NCBI GenBank assembly: GCA_945877315.1
Contig: CAMCRP010000005.1
Span: 1-64,000, forward strand
Source of the DNA: an uncultured Ruminococcus sp.
GTDB lineage: Bacteria; Bacillota; Clostridia; Oscillospirales; Ruminococcaceae
Direction of reading: 5' to 3'
Length of the DNA: 64,000 nt
Within the stretch, counting starts at the first letter, position 1; every line of letters begins with the position of its first letter. The translations under genes and the position numbers were made by a program. Of the stretch, positions 8,608 through 17,277 are shown in pieces. Under the pieces are notes generated by a model. That model saw nothing but the letters and a program-made list of their open reading frames with translations. It was not told the origin of the DNA and did no database searches.

Positions 8608-8636
8608 TTGAAAAGTGACCTCAGCTATGATATAAT
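8608..8636 (+). promoter_or_regulatory. Sigma-A-type promoter of the phosphatase gene
   Basis: TTGAAA at 8608-8613, a 17-nt spacer, then TATAAT at 8631-8636. It lies about 37 nt before the phosphatase start and just past the relaxase fragment. Confidence 0.75.
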
Positions 8637-8672
8637 AAATATGCCCAGCAATTTTGAAAGGAATTTTTGATT

Positions 8673-9131
8673 ATGATAAATATTATGTTCGTCTGCCACG
8701 GCAATATCTGCCGTTCGCCTATGGCAGAATTTGTTATGCGGGACATGCTGAAAAGGGAGGGCATATGCGGGGTGAATGTTGCCTCCGCCGCAACCAGCTA
8801 TGAGGAGATAGGAAACCCCGTTCATCGGGGGACAAAGCGTATTCTTTCGGAGATGGGCATTTCCTGTGCGGGAAAAACTGCCGTTCATCTGGAGCGTTCG
8901 GATTACGGAAAATATGACCTGATTATCGGAATGGACAGTGCAAATATCCGAAATATCCTACGCATTTTTAACGGCGACCCCGAGGAAAAGGTGAAAAAGC
9001 TGCTTGAATTTGCGGGGATCAACCGTGACGTTGCTGACCCTTGGTACACGGGGGATTTTGAAACCACAAGGCTGGACGTGGAAACGGGCTGCACCGCACT
9101 TTTGTCATACATAAAAAAGGAGCTGTTATAA
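8673..9131 (+). CDS. Low-molecular-weight protein-tyrosine phosphatase
   Basis: Cytoplasmic phosphotyrosine/phosphoarginine-type phosphatase. The catalytic P-loop C-x5-R-S is CHGNICRS at residues 8-15, and the general-acid loop is the DPWY motif near the C-terminus. About 152 residues is normal for the family. The start is either ATG 8673 or TTG 8667; the AAAGG at 8657-8661 gives spacing of 11 or 5 nt respectively. I chose the ATG. The stop codon abuts the ATG of the following HAD gene, and the AAAGGAG ribosome site of that gene lies inside this one, so the two form an operon. Confidence 0.93.
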   Translation: MINIMFVCHGNICRSPMAEFVMRDMLKREGICGVNVASAATSYEEIGNPVHRGTKRILSEMGISCAGKTAVHLERSDYGKYDLIIGMDSANIRNILRIFNGDPEEKVKKLLEFAGINRDVADPWYTGDFETTRLDVETGCTALLSYIKKELL

Positions 9132-9773
9132 ATGAAAAATGCAATTTTATTTGATCTGGACGGTACTCTCTGGGATTCGGGAGAAACCGTTATTGCCGCT
9201 TGGAATGATGTTCTCATAAGCCTGGGAATGGAGAAATACACCAAGACCGTTGACGATATGCACTCCTACATGGGAAAAACTCTCCCTGCAATTGCCGAGA
9301 TGATAATGCCCGATATTCCCGAAAAAAGGCGTATGGAGATACTGAACGCCTGTTGTGAGGAGGAGCAAAAGCGTCTTGCGGTCACGGGAGGGAAGCTTTA
9401 TCCCCGGCTGGAGGAAACTCTGCAAAGGCTGTCCGAGAACTATTTTCTCGGCATAATCAGCAACTGTCAGTGCGGCTATATCGAAACATTTCTTGATGCG
9501 CACAACATGGCAAAATATTTTTCCGACACCGAATGTAACGGCGGTACGGGGCTTTCAAAGGGCGAAAATATCCGCCTTGTCATTGAACGAAACGGCATTG
9601 ACAGAGCGGTTTATGTGGGCGATACGCTGATGGATATGCAGGCTGCCGATCAAGCGGGAGTGCCGTTTATCCACGCTGCATACGGCTTTGGAAAGCCTGA
9701 CAGGGAAACGGAAAGTATTAGCGAAATAGGTGAAATAATTGCTGTCGCAGAAAAGATTCTTTCAAAAAAGTGA
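9132..9773 (+). CDS. HAD-superfamily hydrolase, phosphoglycolate-phosphatase-like
   Basis: Class I haloacid-dehalogenase phosphatase. Motif I is DLDGTLWDS near the N-terminus with the nucleophilic Asp. Motif II is GIISNCQ, and motif III/IV is YVGDTLMDMQAADQAG. The cap sits between motifs I and II, as in beta-phosphoglucomutase and phosphoglycolate phosphatases. The substrate cannot be assigned from sequence. It starts immediately at the stop of the tyrosine phosphatase gene, so the two are translationally coupled. Confidence 0.9.
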   Translation: MKNAILFDLDGTLWDSGETVIAAWNDVLISLGMEKYTKTVDDMHSYMGKTLPAIAEMIMPDIPEKRRMEILNACCEEEQKRLAVTGGKLYPRLEETLQRLSENYFLGIISNCQCGYIETFLDAHNMAKYFSDTECNGGTGLSKGENIRLVIERNGIDRAVYVGDTLMDMQAADQAGVPFIHAAYGFGKPDRETESISEIGEIIAVAEKILSKK

Positions 9774-9790
9774 AAATTTGGTGAAACCTC

Positions 9791-9819
9791 TTGACAAATC
9801 AAGTTATACGATGTATAAT
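9791..9819 (+). promoter_or_regulatory. Consensus promoter of the EcsC-like gene
   Basis: TTGACA at 9791-9796, a 17-nt spacer, and TATAAT at 9814-9819. Both boxes match the consensus exactly, predicting strong sigma-A expression. Confidence 0.88.
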
Positions 9820-9866
9820 ATGAATTGTAAAAACATATTAGACGACCAACAATGGGAGGTAATATT

Positions 9867-10469
9867 ATGTCAGTTGAAAAAATGAGCGAATCCGCAGTTA
9901 TCAATATGCTTAATTCCTGTTACCGCAGTGCGCTGGACGGTGTGGCGGGAACCTCGTCGGCAAGGGCTTTTGCAGATGAATATCTTGCTAAGGAAAACGG
10001 CAATGTTATGGCTGCCGCAAAGCGTCTTATCAGCATGCAGAAAACTCTCTGCGCAGGCACAGGCTTTCTGACAGGCGTAGGCGGACTTATTACCGCTGCC
10101 GTGGCAGTACCTGCCGATGTAGCGGGAACTGTGTTTATGCAGCTGAGAATGATATGCGCTTTGGCGTATATGGGCGGCTACGATCCCGAGGACGATAATG
10201 TTCGTGCGCTGGCTTATGCGTGTCTGGCGGGCGTTCCCGTGGACAGCTATATAAGCGGTACAGACATTTCCGCAATTCCTATGGACGTTGCCCGTGAGAT
10301 AAACAGGGAGGCAGTGTTCAGACTTATGGCAAAGACAGGCACAAGGGGTGCTGCTGCTATTTTCAGAATGGCTCCTGTTATCGGCGGTGCTATCGGTGCT
10401 GTTCTTGACCTTTCCATTGCGGGAAATGTTGCGGACAATACTGTTAAGGTTTTCCTTAAAAACAAATAA
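9867..10469 (+). CDS. EcsC-family protein
   Basis: About 200 residues resembling the EcsC protein family, whose molecular role is poorly defined. A Gly/Ala-rich hydrophobic stretch (GTGFLTGVGGLITAAVAVPADVAG, given here in two parts: GTGFLTGVGG and LITAAVAVPADVAG) and a second near the C-terminus (GGAIGAVLDLSIAG) suggest membrane association. ATG 9867 is chosen because the upstream ATG at 9852 overlaps the GGGAGG ribosome site at 9854-9859. It is preceded by a consensus promoter and followed by its own terminator, so it is monocistronic. Confidence 0.75.
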   Translation: MSVEKMSESAVINMLNSCYRSALDGVAGTSSARAFADEYLAKENGNVMAAAKRLISMQKTLCAGTGFLTGVGGLITAAVAVPADVAGTVFMQLRMICALAYMGGYDPEDDNVRALAYACLAGVPVDSYISGTDISAIPMDVAREINREAVFRLMAKTGTRGAAAIFRMAPVIGGAIGAVLDLSIAGNVADNTVKVFLKNK

Positions 10470-10498
10470 CTTGCCACCTCAATTCTTTCCAATACAGA

Positions 10499-10543
10499 AA
10501 AGCTGCCGCAAGGTCACTTGAACCAAGCGGCAGCTTTGTTTTT
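10499..10543 (+). terminator. Intrinsic terminator after the EcsC-like gene
   Basis: An 11-bp perfect stem (AAAGCTGCCGC with GCGGCAGCTTT) around a 17-nt loop, followed by GTTTTTG. It may also end the convergent SDR transcript. Confidence 0.85.
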
Positions 10544-10567
10544 GTAGGTATAGGCGGGAAATTTAAA

Positions 10568-11368
10568 TTACCATGTACGTGAATTCATCTTCTTAAATTC
10601 GCCAACGGTAGAAACGTGAGCGTTCAGACCGCCGTCAACGGTAACTACCTGACCTGTGAAATATTCACTTTCGTCAGATGCCAGATATACGCACATATTT
10701 GCAATATCGGCAGGTGCGCCGTAACGGTTGACCATAATGTTGTTGAGGAATATATCCTTGAGTGCCTGGGGAACGTAAGCTTCGTTTTCGGGAGTAACGA
10801 TAAGTCCCGGGCGAACGCAATTGCAGCGGATATTGTCCTTGCCGCACTGCAGAGCGGTGGACTTTGTGAGCATATCAACTCCCGCCTTTGCACAAGCATA
10901 AGCGGTAGAGCCAAGGTCGCCGCCGCAGGAAGCCATAGAGCCGATATTGATGATAGAACCGCCGCCGTTTTCCTTCAGATAGGGAAGAGCGCACTTGATA
11001 GCATAGAATGTACCTCTGATATCGCTCTGGAAAATGCCGTCCCACATTTCAAGAGTAAGCTCGTCAACACGGCCGTCCTTCAAGGTAACGTTTGCGGCGT
11101 TGTTTACGAGAATGTCGAGCTTGCCGTACTTTTCAACTGTATCTGCAAGGAGAGCCTCGATGCTTTCGGTAGCGGTAATGTCCATGAAATGATAGAATGC
11201 TTCGCCGCCTGCTTCCTTAATGCTGTCAACTACTGCCTGACCCTTTGCTTCACGGCGTCCGCAGATAACAACCTTTGCACCCTCAGCTGCAAAAAGCTTT
11301 GCGATACCTACGCCGATACCGCTTGTTGAGCCTGTTACGATAGCAACCTTGCCTTTTAATCTGTCCAT
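10568..11368 (-). CDS. Short-chain dehydrogenase/reductase (SDR)
   Basis: Classical NAD(P)-dependent SDR of 266 residues. The cofactor motif TGSTSGIG lies near residue 12, the structural NNAAN follows, then a GSMAS serine and the catalytic Y-x3-K as YACAKAG. The C-terminus has the usual TGQVVTVDGG. The nearest relatives by pattern are hydroxysteroid or 3-oxoacyl-type reductases, but the substrate is unknown. Start at 11368 (MDRLKGK) because AAGGAGG sits just upstream. The longer open frame to 11434 would add 22 residues that overlap the leader. It is alone between a promoter with a flanking inverted repeat and a terminator. Confidence 0.9.
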   Translation of the reverse strand: MDRLKGKVAIVTGSTSGIGVGIAKLFAAEGAKVVICGRREAKGQAVVDSIKEAGGEAFYHFMDITATESIEALLADTVEKYGKLDILVNNAANVTLKDGRVDELTLEMWDGIFQSDIRGTFYAIKCALPYLKENGGGSIINIGSMASCGGDLGSTAYACAKAGVDMLTKSTALQCGKDNIRCNCVRPGLIVTPENEAYVPQALKDIFLNNIMVNRYGAPADIANMCVYLASDESEYFTGQVVTVDGGLNAHVSTVGEFKKMNSRTW

Positions 11369-11400
11369 TTTAAAATCCTCCTTAAAATATGAATTTTGAG

Positions 11401-11461
11401 ATTTCCGAAAAATGTTTCCCAGATAATTATACATTATAACACACTATTTCGGAAATTGCAA
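11401..11461 (-). promoter_or_regulatory. SDR promoter with 10-bp inverted repeat
   Basis: On the minus strand, TTGCAA (11456-11461), 17 nt, then TATAAT (11433-11438). The arms ATTTCCGAAA (11401-11410) and TTTCGGAAAT (11447-11456) are perfect complements, one inside the spacer and one in the leader. This is a possible operator for an unidentified regulator. Confidence 0.6.
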
Positions 11462-11505
11462 GAGGTTTTTTGTATTTTTTCACAATAAAGGAACGGATGG
11501 TACTG

Positions 11506-13242
11506 TTACTCGGCTGTAAGGCAAGGACTGCCGTCAAAGGCGGATATGAAAAGGGTAATGTCAGCGGAATTTGTTTTGTAGGTCACTCGGTAGCAAAGCT
11601 GATTTTGGGTTTTCTCAGAATCTGAAAAATCATAAAAACACATAGGCGTTATTTCGGGAGATGAAATGTCAAGAACCTCTGCTTTTTGCTCGGCTGTCAG
11701 AAGCTTCTCTGCCGCCGCTGCCGCATTTTCTGGGGACAGCATACCGTCGGTAATTTCAAGGGTGCAGTAAGCGGTTTGGTCGGTTTCGTCGTTCTCCACA
11801 CGGTAGGTTTTTGAGATACGATAAGTTCCGTTATACAGCACAGTATGGGAGATAGTATATGATCTCGTAAATTGCCGCTCCTGCCATTTGTCACCTAGAT
11901 AAATGCTCTCAGCGGTAAATACATTGGGAACAAAATTATCGGGAACAGGCTGAACGGGAAATACAGGTACATATTCGCCGTTTTCCAGACGCTCTATGGT
12001 GTACGGATTGCCTGTCATTACAGATGTTCCGTCAATGCTTTCTGATGTAATTGTCAGCTTGTTTGATTGCTTGTCGTATTCGGCGGAAACTGACATTTTT
12101 GCATCAACGGTTTCTTTTTCGGTATTGCTGTCGGTGATCGGCAGGTCGGTAGTTGGGCTGTCTTGAATAATTGTTTCGGGTTTGCTTTCGATAATCGGCA
12201 CATTTGTTGACGGACTGTCATGGGGAGCAGTTTCAAAATTGCTGTCGGTTATATGCACATCGTTTGCGGGGTTGTCTTTGGTAACATTTTTGGATTTACC
12301 ATCTGTAAGCAGAACGGCAGCTGCGATTATTATAAGCAAAACTGCCATACACACGGCAATGACCGTTGGCTTCTTCCAATTAAGAACGCCCTTTATTCGG
12401 GACTTTACGCTGTTTTCGCCGAATGAGATGACCTGTCCGCCGCTGAGATGATTCTGCTTCATGGAAATGTTCAGAAGTGCCGAAGCGTAATCCTTGCGGA
12501 CGTCCTCGGAGAAGCTTTCAACAGCCGATTCATCGCAGGAAAGCTCCATATCCCGCTCCATCAGCTTGAAGGAAAGCCATAGAATGGGATTGAACCAATG
12601 CACGGTCAGGGCGGCAAATGCAAGGGGCTTTATAATGTGGTCTTTTCGGTGTATATGCGCCTGTTCATGGGCTAAAATGAAGGGCATATCCTCCACGGAA
12701 ATGTCCTCGGGAAGGTAAATTTTCGGCTTGATGATACCGAAAACAAAGGGCGTTTCAATGTCGCTGCATATCATAACATTATCCTGAAGCGGACGGGCAT
12801 TTGACAGCCGTTTTCTCAGCCAAATTATGCACACGGCGGTGTAAACGGCTATTCCGACTATCCCAGCAAGCCAGATAATTGTTCCCGCAAAAAGCATTAT
12901 CTGTACGGGATTTGCTGAATTTTCGGGGACTGCTTCGGGCAGGGGAACGGTGATATTTTCGGGGGCGGAGGGCAGCGGAAAACCTGTGTCAATAACGGGG
13001 CTTTGGTCGTATTCCACGCTTTGGCTTATGTAGCTTTCTGCCTTCGGTTTTATCAGGTTGAAAAGGCTGAACGTCGTTTCCACGGAAAATGGGCATATCA
13101 TACGGATAAACGGAATTATCCACAGGAAATAGGAAAATTTTGCGGGCAGCTTTTTCAAAAAAAGCCTTATGAGCATGACAAAAATGCAGATGTAAGCGGC
13201 GGTTATGCTCATGTTAAGCACTATTCGGAAAATTTCGGTCAT
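11506..13242 (-). CDS. BlaR1/MecR1-family M56 metallopeptidase sensor
   Basis: Membrane sensor-protease that normally inactivates a BlaI-type repressor. The N-terminal ~290 residues carry transmembrane helices and the zinc motif HEQAH at residues 192-196. A further transmembrane helix lies near residue 300 (VIAVCMAVLLIIIAA). A low-complexity linker then contains three 19-residue repeats, and an extracytoplasmic C-terminal domain follows. I do not see a penicillin-binding transpeptidase module with SxxK/SxN/KTG spacing, so the ligand may not be a beta-lactam. It lies 1 nt downstream of the BlaI-type gene and forms the usual repressor-sensor operon. Confidence 0.87.
   Translation of the reverse strand: MTEIFRIVLNMSITAAYICIFVMLIRLFLKKLPAKFSYFLWIIPFIRMICPFSVETTFSLFNLIKPKAESYISQSVEYDQSPVIDTGFPLPSAPENITVPLPEAVPENSANPVQIMLFAGTIIWLAGIVGIAVYTAVCIIWLRKRLSNARPLQDNVMICSDIETPFVFGIIKPKIYLPEDISVEDMPFILAHEQAHIHRKDHIIKPLAFAALTVHWFNPILWLSFKLMERDMELSCDESAVESFSEDVRKDYASALLNISMKQNHLSGGQVISFGENSVKSRIKGVLNWKKPTVIAVCMAVLLIIIAAAVLLTDGKSKNVTKDNPANDVHITDSNFETAPHDSPSTNVPIIESKPETIIQDSPTTDLPITDSNTEKETVDAKMSVSAEYDKQSNKLTITSESIDGTSVMTGNPYTIERLENGEYVPVFPVQPVPDNFVPNVFTAESIYLGDKWQERQFTRSYTISHTVLYNGTYRISKTYRVENDETDQTAYCTLEITDGMLSPENAAAAAEKLLTAEQKAEVLDISSPEITPMCFYDFSDSEKTQNQLCYRVTYKTNSADITLFISAFDGSPCLTAE
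12106..12276 (-). repeat. Three 57-bp repeats in the BlaR1-like linker
   Basis: The linker encodes three 19-residue units starting DNPANDVHITDSN, DSPSTNVPIIESK and DSPTTDLPITDSN. They lie just outside the membrane between the protease and sensor domains. They probably act as a spacer through the cell wall and could vary in number between strains. Confidence 0.75.
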
Positions 13243-13243
13243 T

Positions 13244-13600
13244 TCAGTTTTCCTCCGTTCTGCTGTCGATAAGGCGTTTTAGCTCCTCAGCCTCCTCCTT
13301 GGTCAGCCGTTCCTTGCTGAGAAATGCGGTGAGGAACATGGATAGTGAACCGTTAAAGCCCTTTTTCAGAGCCTTTTCCGACTGTTCCGAAAGCTGCTCC
13401 TCCCGTCCAACAAGTGAACGGACAACGGAGTTTTCATTGACTGCCGCAGACTTTTCCGACGCACGTTTAAGCAGGGTGTAAACGGTGGATTTTTTCCAGC
13501 CGTACCGTTCACCCGCCAGCCTGACAAGCTCCCCCGACTTTATGGGTTCGTTCTCCCAAATGATTTCCATAAGGCTCAGTTCGCTTTGATTTAGTTTCAT
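13244..13600 (-). CDS. BlaI/MecI/CopY-family transcriptional repressor
   Basis: A 118-residue winged-helix repressor. The N-terminus (MKLNQSELSLMEIIWE) and recognition region (GWKKSTVYTLLKRASEK) fit the family, which is normally cleaved by the adjacent BlaR1-type protease. The C-terminal dimerisation helices end in KLRLIDSRTEEN-like sequence (observed: LKRLIDSRTEEN). The AAGGAGAGG ribosome site precedes the ATG at 13600. The promoter directly upstream carries dyads consistent with autorepression. Targets beyond its own operon are not visible. Confidence 0.9.
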   Translation of the reverse strand: MKLNQSELSLMEIIWENEPIKSGELVRLAGERYGWKKSTVYTLLKRASEKSAAVNENSVVRSLVGREEQLSEQSEKALKKGFNGSLSMFLTAFLSKERLTKEEAEELKRLIDSRTEEN

Positions 13601-13618
13601 AATATCCTCTCCTTTTGG

Positions 13619-13673
13619 TCTACGATTGTAAACTTGTTAAGTTAAGTCTACCACAATAGACCGCATTTGTCAA
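13619..13673 (-). promoter_or_regulatory. BlaI-type operon promoter with overlapping operators
   Basis: Minus-strand TTGACA (13668-13673), 17-nt spacer, TAGACT (13645-13650). A dyad GTCTA-N6-TAGAC at 13646-13661 covers the -10 and spacer. A second imperfect dyad, GTCTAC-N4-GTAAAC at 13619-13634, lies just downstream. Two dyads over a promoter fit the operator arrangement known for BlaI/MecI regulators. Confidence 0.75.
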
Positions 13674-13688
13674 GAGGATTTTCAAATT

Positions 13689-14648
13689 TTATTCGGAAAG
13701 CTTCACGGAAATATTCAGCTCCGTTCTGTCGGCGATAATTCCCGGCTCACCCGTGCAAAGGGGCTGCCAGGCATCTGTTTTGTCAATAAGGTCGGTGCAG
13801 TATTTTCTCAGGGCGTTTTCTGCGGATAGTTTTAAAACCTCGTCTTTGGGAACATCACTGCCCGATTTGCCGCATTTTTCGTCGGTTTTCAGCATTGCGG
13901 TCAGGTCAACACGGCAGACAGATTTTCCGTCCTCGGCGGTAAATTCAAACCTCGGCTCTGCCTTTGTGACGGTAAGTGCGCCGTATCCGCAGGAGGTAGA
14001 AATGTCCGCAAGCATTCCGTCAGCGTTTCCCGAAAGGAGCATATAGCCCGCATTTTCATCACGGTCGGTGACTACCTTTCCGCCGCCGGGGGTTATGAAG
14101 GCGGTTTTCAGAAAGAAAACGTCATTGTTTTCATATTCGGCAAAGGGCAAAGCAAAAAATCCTCCGCTGTCCTTTCGGGAAATTTCTGCAAGTGTCAGTG
14201 ACTTAATAAGCCCCTGACGCTCCGCATAATTTATCTGCTTTTCGGGGTCGTCGGAAACTTGTCTTGCAGCGTCCCCACCATTGAATGCACAGACCGCCTT
14301 GCATGAGGGCGGAACGCCGTATTCCGAAGTCAGCAGACGGACAAGACCGCTGTCAGGGACAACGCTTTTTCCCGCAATAAACAGCTGTGTGTGTCCCGTG
14401 AAAAGTGTGGTTCCGTCGGGGAGCGAAAGCTCGGCGTTTCGGAGTGCTTCGGCGATAGTCTTGCCCGTCCCCGAAATGCTTTGCTTGCCGTTTTTGCCTT
14501 CTGTCAACAGGGTCATAAGAATGTTGTCCCCCGAACGATCCATTGCCATTACGGTGACAAATGCCCGCTCGTTTATCTCAATGGATTCCATGCAGCCAGA
14601 CAGCAAAATTGCCCCTGTCAGCATTGTTATCATAAGCAGCCTTTTCAT
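13689..14648 (-). CDS. gerC: Ger(x)C-family spore germination lipoprotein
   Basis: C subunit of a GerA-type nutrient germinant receptor in the spore inner membrane. The start MKRLLMITML gives a signal peptide with lipobox LLSGC (Cys19). Family features include INERAFVTVMAMD near the N-terminus and TLFTGHTQLFIAGK. Start at 14648 follows a strong AAGGAGG; a longer open frame to 14735 lacks support. At 319 residues it is somewhat shorter than typical members, and its C-terminal domain is divergent. Its start overlaps the gerB stop by 4 nt, so the two are translationally coupled. Confidence 0.87.
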   Translation of the reverse strand: MKRLLMITMLTGAILLSGCMESIEINERAFVTVMAMDRSGDNILMTLLTEGKNGKQSISGTGKTIAEALRNAELSLPDGTTLFTGHTQLFIAGKSVVPDSGLVRLLTSEYGVPPSCKAVCAFNGGDAARQVSDDPEKQINYAERQGLIKSLTLAEISRKDSGGFFALPFAEYENNDVFFLKTAFITPGGGKVVTDRDENAGYMLLSGNADGMLADISTSCGYGALTVTKAEPRFEFTAEDGKSVCRVDLTAMLKTDEKCGKSGSDVPKDEVLKLSAENALRKYCTDLIDKTDAWQPLCTGEPGIIADRTELNISVKLSE

Positions 14649-15688
14649 CGGGAAGCCTCCTTTTTTCGCCTGTTCAGCAGGATAATTATCAGCGGTATGA
14701 CCGTAAACAGAAGTATTATCGGCACACCCGAACAAAGGTATTTTGCATAACCGTCCGCAAATGTCAGCAGTATGCAGAGAACCGCCGAAACGGGGAAGGA
14801 GAGCAGCACATTTTTGTCCCTTACATCAAATATCCCGCAGATAAGCTCAGACGCAATTAACAGGTAAAACGCCGCCGAAATTATCCCCGAAATGATGAGT
14901 ATTGCCATAAAAACAGCGTCCGTTCTGCCGAACAAAACATCGTCCGCAAAGGCGGAAAGGGACATAAACGGATAGTCTGTGATATAGGCAAACCGTCCCC
15001 CGATTGCACCAACGGCAAATATTATTCCGCAGGTAACTAACAGTTTCACGGCAATGAAAGTGTAAAACGGTTTTCGGATATTTTCTTTTGAATATCCCGC
15101 AAGGAAACCGGCGGCAACTATCTCTCCGCCCCTTGACAAATCCTTGTAGACCGCTTTAGGCAGCTGTCCCGAATAGACAAAGCTCCTGTCCATAAAAACG
15201 GACATGTCTGCTTTCCCCACAGACGGCAATATCAGGGCGATAGTTATAATGAACAACACCGTCAGCATCACCGCAGAGGAACGGGCAAGCCCCTCTATCC
15301 CAAGAAAGGCGCAGTAGCCGCAGAGTACAGCAAGCGTTATGCAAACACCGATCTTTCCCGCATTCCGATAGAACTGTTTTTCCAGAAATCCGAAGCTTTC
15401 AAGTATAACATTTGCCGAAATTGCAAGGAAAAATATGCAGTACAGAATACGGCAGACAATTCCCCAAAAGCCCCGTTTCAAGCCGTTTTCGGGACTCAAC
15501 AGCATTACAAGTGGGATAGCGATCATCGCTTGAATGAGCGCAGAAACCGCTGCTGCCGCCAGCTGCACCTTGAACCCGATATTCTCATCGGGAGGCATTG
15601 TCATCAGGCTGAACATACTGCAAATAAGCAGCAGGCAAACCGTCTGCGCACCGCTTATCCTGCCCCCGAAGAAGCTGTTACTGTTCAT
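14645..15688 (-). CDS. gerB: GerAB/GerB-type spore germination permease
   Basis: Integral membrane B subunit of a germinant receptor, in the APC-superfamily endospore germination permease family. About ten hydrophobic helices are visible (for example VCLLLICSMFSLMTMP, ILYCIFFLAISANVI, FMAILIISGIISAAFYLL). About 347 residues is typical. The start is taken at MNSNSFFGG (15688), which overlaps the gerA 3' end; MEGMV at 15709 is an alternative. It sits between gerA and gerC in the standard A-B-C order. Confidence 0.88.
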   Translation of the reverse strand: MNSNSFFGGRISGAQTVCLLLICSMFSLMTMPPDENIGFKVQLAAAAVSALIQAMIAIPLVMLLSPENGLKRGFWGIVCRILYCIFFLAISANVILESFGFLEKQFYRNAGKIGVCITLAVLCGYCAFLGIEGLARSSAVMLTVLFIITIALILPSVGKADMSVFMDRSFVYSGQLPKAVYKDLSRGGEIVAAGFLAGYSKENIRKPFYTFIAVKLLVTCGIIFAVGAIGGRFAYITDYPFMSLSAFADDVLFGRTDAVFMAILIISGIISAAFYLLIASELICGIFDVRDKNVLLSFPVSAVLCILLTFADGYAKYLCSGVPIILLFTVIPLIIILLNRRKKEASR

Positions 15689-17186
15689 CGAAATGACCAT
15701 TCCTTCCATAGTTTGAGCCTGTCATATTCCCGATATCGGCGTGACCTTTTTCAAGAGTTTTGAATCCCAGACGGACAAAAACGTCCCGCATTGATTTCAG
15801 CGTAAAGGGAGAAAGGGGCGCAGTTACGGGGATACCGCAGCTTTCTATTGAGCAGATATTTACAAGAACAACTGCCGCAAGAGCGGACACGCCGAAAAAT
15901 CCCCAAAAGCCCCCGACAATAACGCATATAAACCGCAGCAGCGTAACAGGTTGATTTAAATTTGGGACAACAAAGGACGCTGTTACCGCCAACGCAACAG
16001 CCACAAGCAAGGGGTTTGAGATAAGTCCTCCGCTTACGGCTGCGTCCCCGATAATTAGCCCGCCCACAATGCTTACCGCACCGCCCACATTTTGCGGCAG
16101 ACGCAGCCCCGCTTCTCTTACGACTTCGTATATCAGCATGACGATTATTGCTTCTGCCATAAGAGGCAAGGGTGCGTCCTTTTCCGCATCGGCAAGCTTT
16201 AGCATAAGACCGTAGCGGAACATTTCGGGGTGGAATGTGGCGGCTGCAACGTATATCCCCGGGAGAAATATCGCAAGGAGAAATGCGGCAAATTTTATTA
16301 TCCGAATAAACGCCGCATAATACGGGCGCATATTGTAATCGTCCATTGTCTGGAAATTTTCGATAAACAGGTAGGGGACGATTATTGCGTAAGGCGTTCC
16401 GTCGATCATTATCCCCACTCTGCCCTCCAGAAGCTTTCCGCAGAATGAGTCGGGGCGTTCGGTGACGGACACTCCCGAAAACAGCGAAAGCTTTGAATTA
16501 TCCAGAAAAGGCTCTATATATCCGCTGCCGAGAATGGTTTCCAGCTTTATGCTTTTCAGCCGTTTTTTGATGCTTTCAACCGTTTCTTTAGGGACACGGT
16601 CAGCCATATAGCAGACGATAACATCGGTGTTTGAGCAGTCGCTTATGGGGAACAGTTCAAATCTCAGCAGGGGAGATTTCATTCGGCGGCGGACAAGGGA
16701 CATATTTGTTCTGACGACTTCAACAAAGCCTTCGTGCGCCCCTTTTACGTTACCTTCGCCGTTAGGCTCGTCAATCCCACGGACGGCATAGCCCTGAACA
16801 CCGAAGGCACAGGCTTCTGCAACTCCGTCAATAAGCAGTATGGCAAACCCGCTCATGGCACGGCGTATCAGGTCGCCGTAATCCTCGGAAAATCCTCGGT
16901 CGATGGTCATAAGCATATGGTTTTTGACGTGGCTGAGAAGTGCTTCGGGGGCATGGTCTTGTCCGATGTCAATATTCATGAGCGGGTGGAGGATAAGCTC
17001 GGTTATGGTGGAGGTGGATATCATTCCTTCATAGCAGATAAGGTTGCATTTTACGCCGTTTATGATAATGGGATTTTCCAGCAAATCGGAGCTTTTGCCT
17101 GTAATTCTGCGTATGTTTTCAAGGTTTTTTTCAAGGCTTTTTTCCAGCGGAACACCTTTGAAATCCAGCATATCGGGTTTTGTCAT
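15678..17186 (-). CDS. gerA: GerA-type spore germination protein
   Basis: A subunit of a nutrient germinant receptor. A soluble N-terminal domain (about residues 1-240) ends in a membrane domain with several helices (AAFLLAIFLPGIYVAAATFHPE and LIYEVVREAGLRLP, shown here as landmarks AAFLLAIFLPGIYVA and YEVVREAGLRLP). The motifs SGVSVTERPDSF and GRVGIMIDGTPYA are characteristic of the family. The likely start is MTKPDMLDF at 17186, giving 502 residues; the longer open frame to 17288 runs into the promoter region of divergent radC. First gene of a gerA-gerB-gerC operon, which implies the organism forms endospores. Confidence 0.9.
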   Translation of the reverse strand: MTKPDMLDFKGVPLEKSLEKNLENIRRITGKSSDLLENPIIINGVKCNLICYEGMISTSTITELILHPLMNIDIGQDHAPEALLSHVKNHMLMTIDRGFSEDYGDLIRRAMSGFAILLIDGVAEACAFGVQGYAVRGIDEPNGEGNVKGAHEGFVEVVRTNMSLVRRRMKSPLLRFELFPISDCSNTDVIVCYMADRVPKETVESIKKRLKSIKLETILGSGYIEPFLDNSKLSLFSGVSVTERPDSFCGKLLEGRVGIMIDGTPYAIIVPYLFIENFQTMDDYNMRPYYAAFIRIIKFAAFLLAIFLPGIYVAAATFHPEMFRYGLMLKLADAEKDAPLPLMAEAIIVMLIYEVVREAGLRLPQNVGGAVSIVGGLIIGDAAVSGGLISNPLLVAVALAVTASFVVPNLNQPVTLLRFICVIVGGFWGFFGVSALAAVVLVNICSIESCGIPVTAPLSPFTLKSMRDVFVRLGFKTLEKGHADIGNMTGSNYGRNGHFDEQ

Positions 17187-17277
17187 AAATTTGCGCTGCC
17201 TTTCTCGGAAAATTTTCAAAATCCTCTTTTCTTTGGGGGATTTATGTAGTATAATGATATAGTTGGAGGTGAATGCT

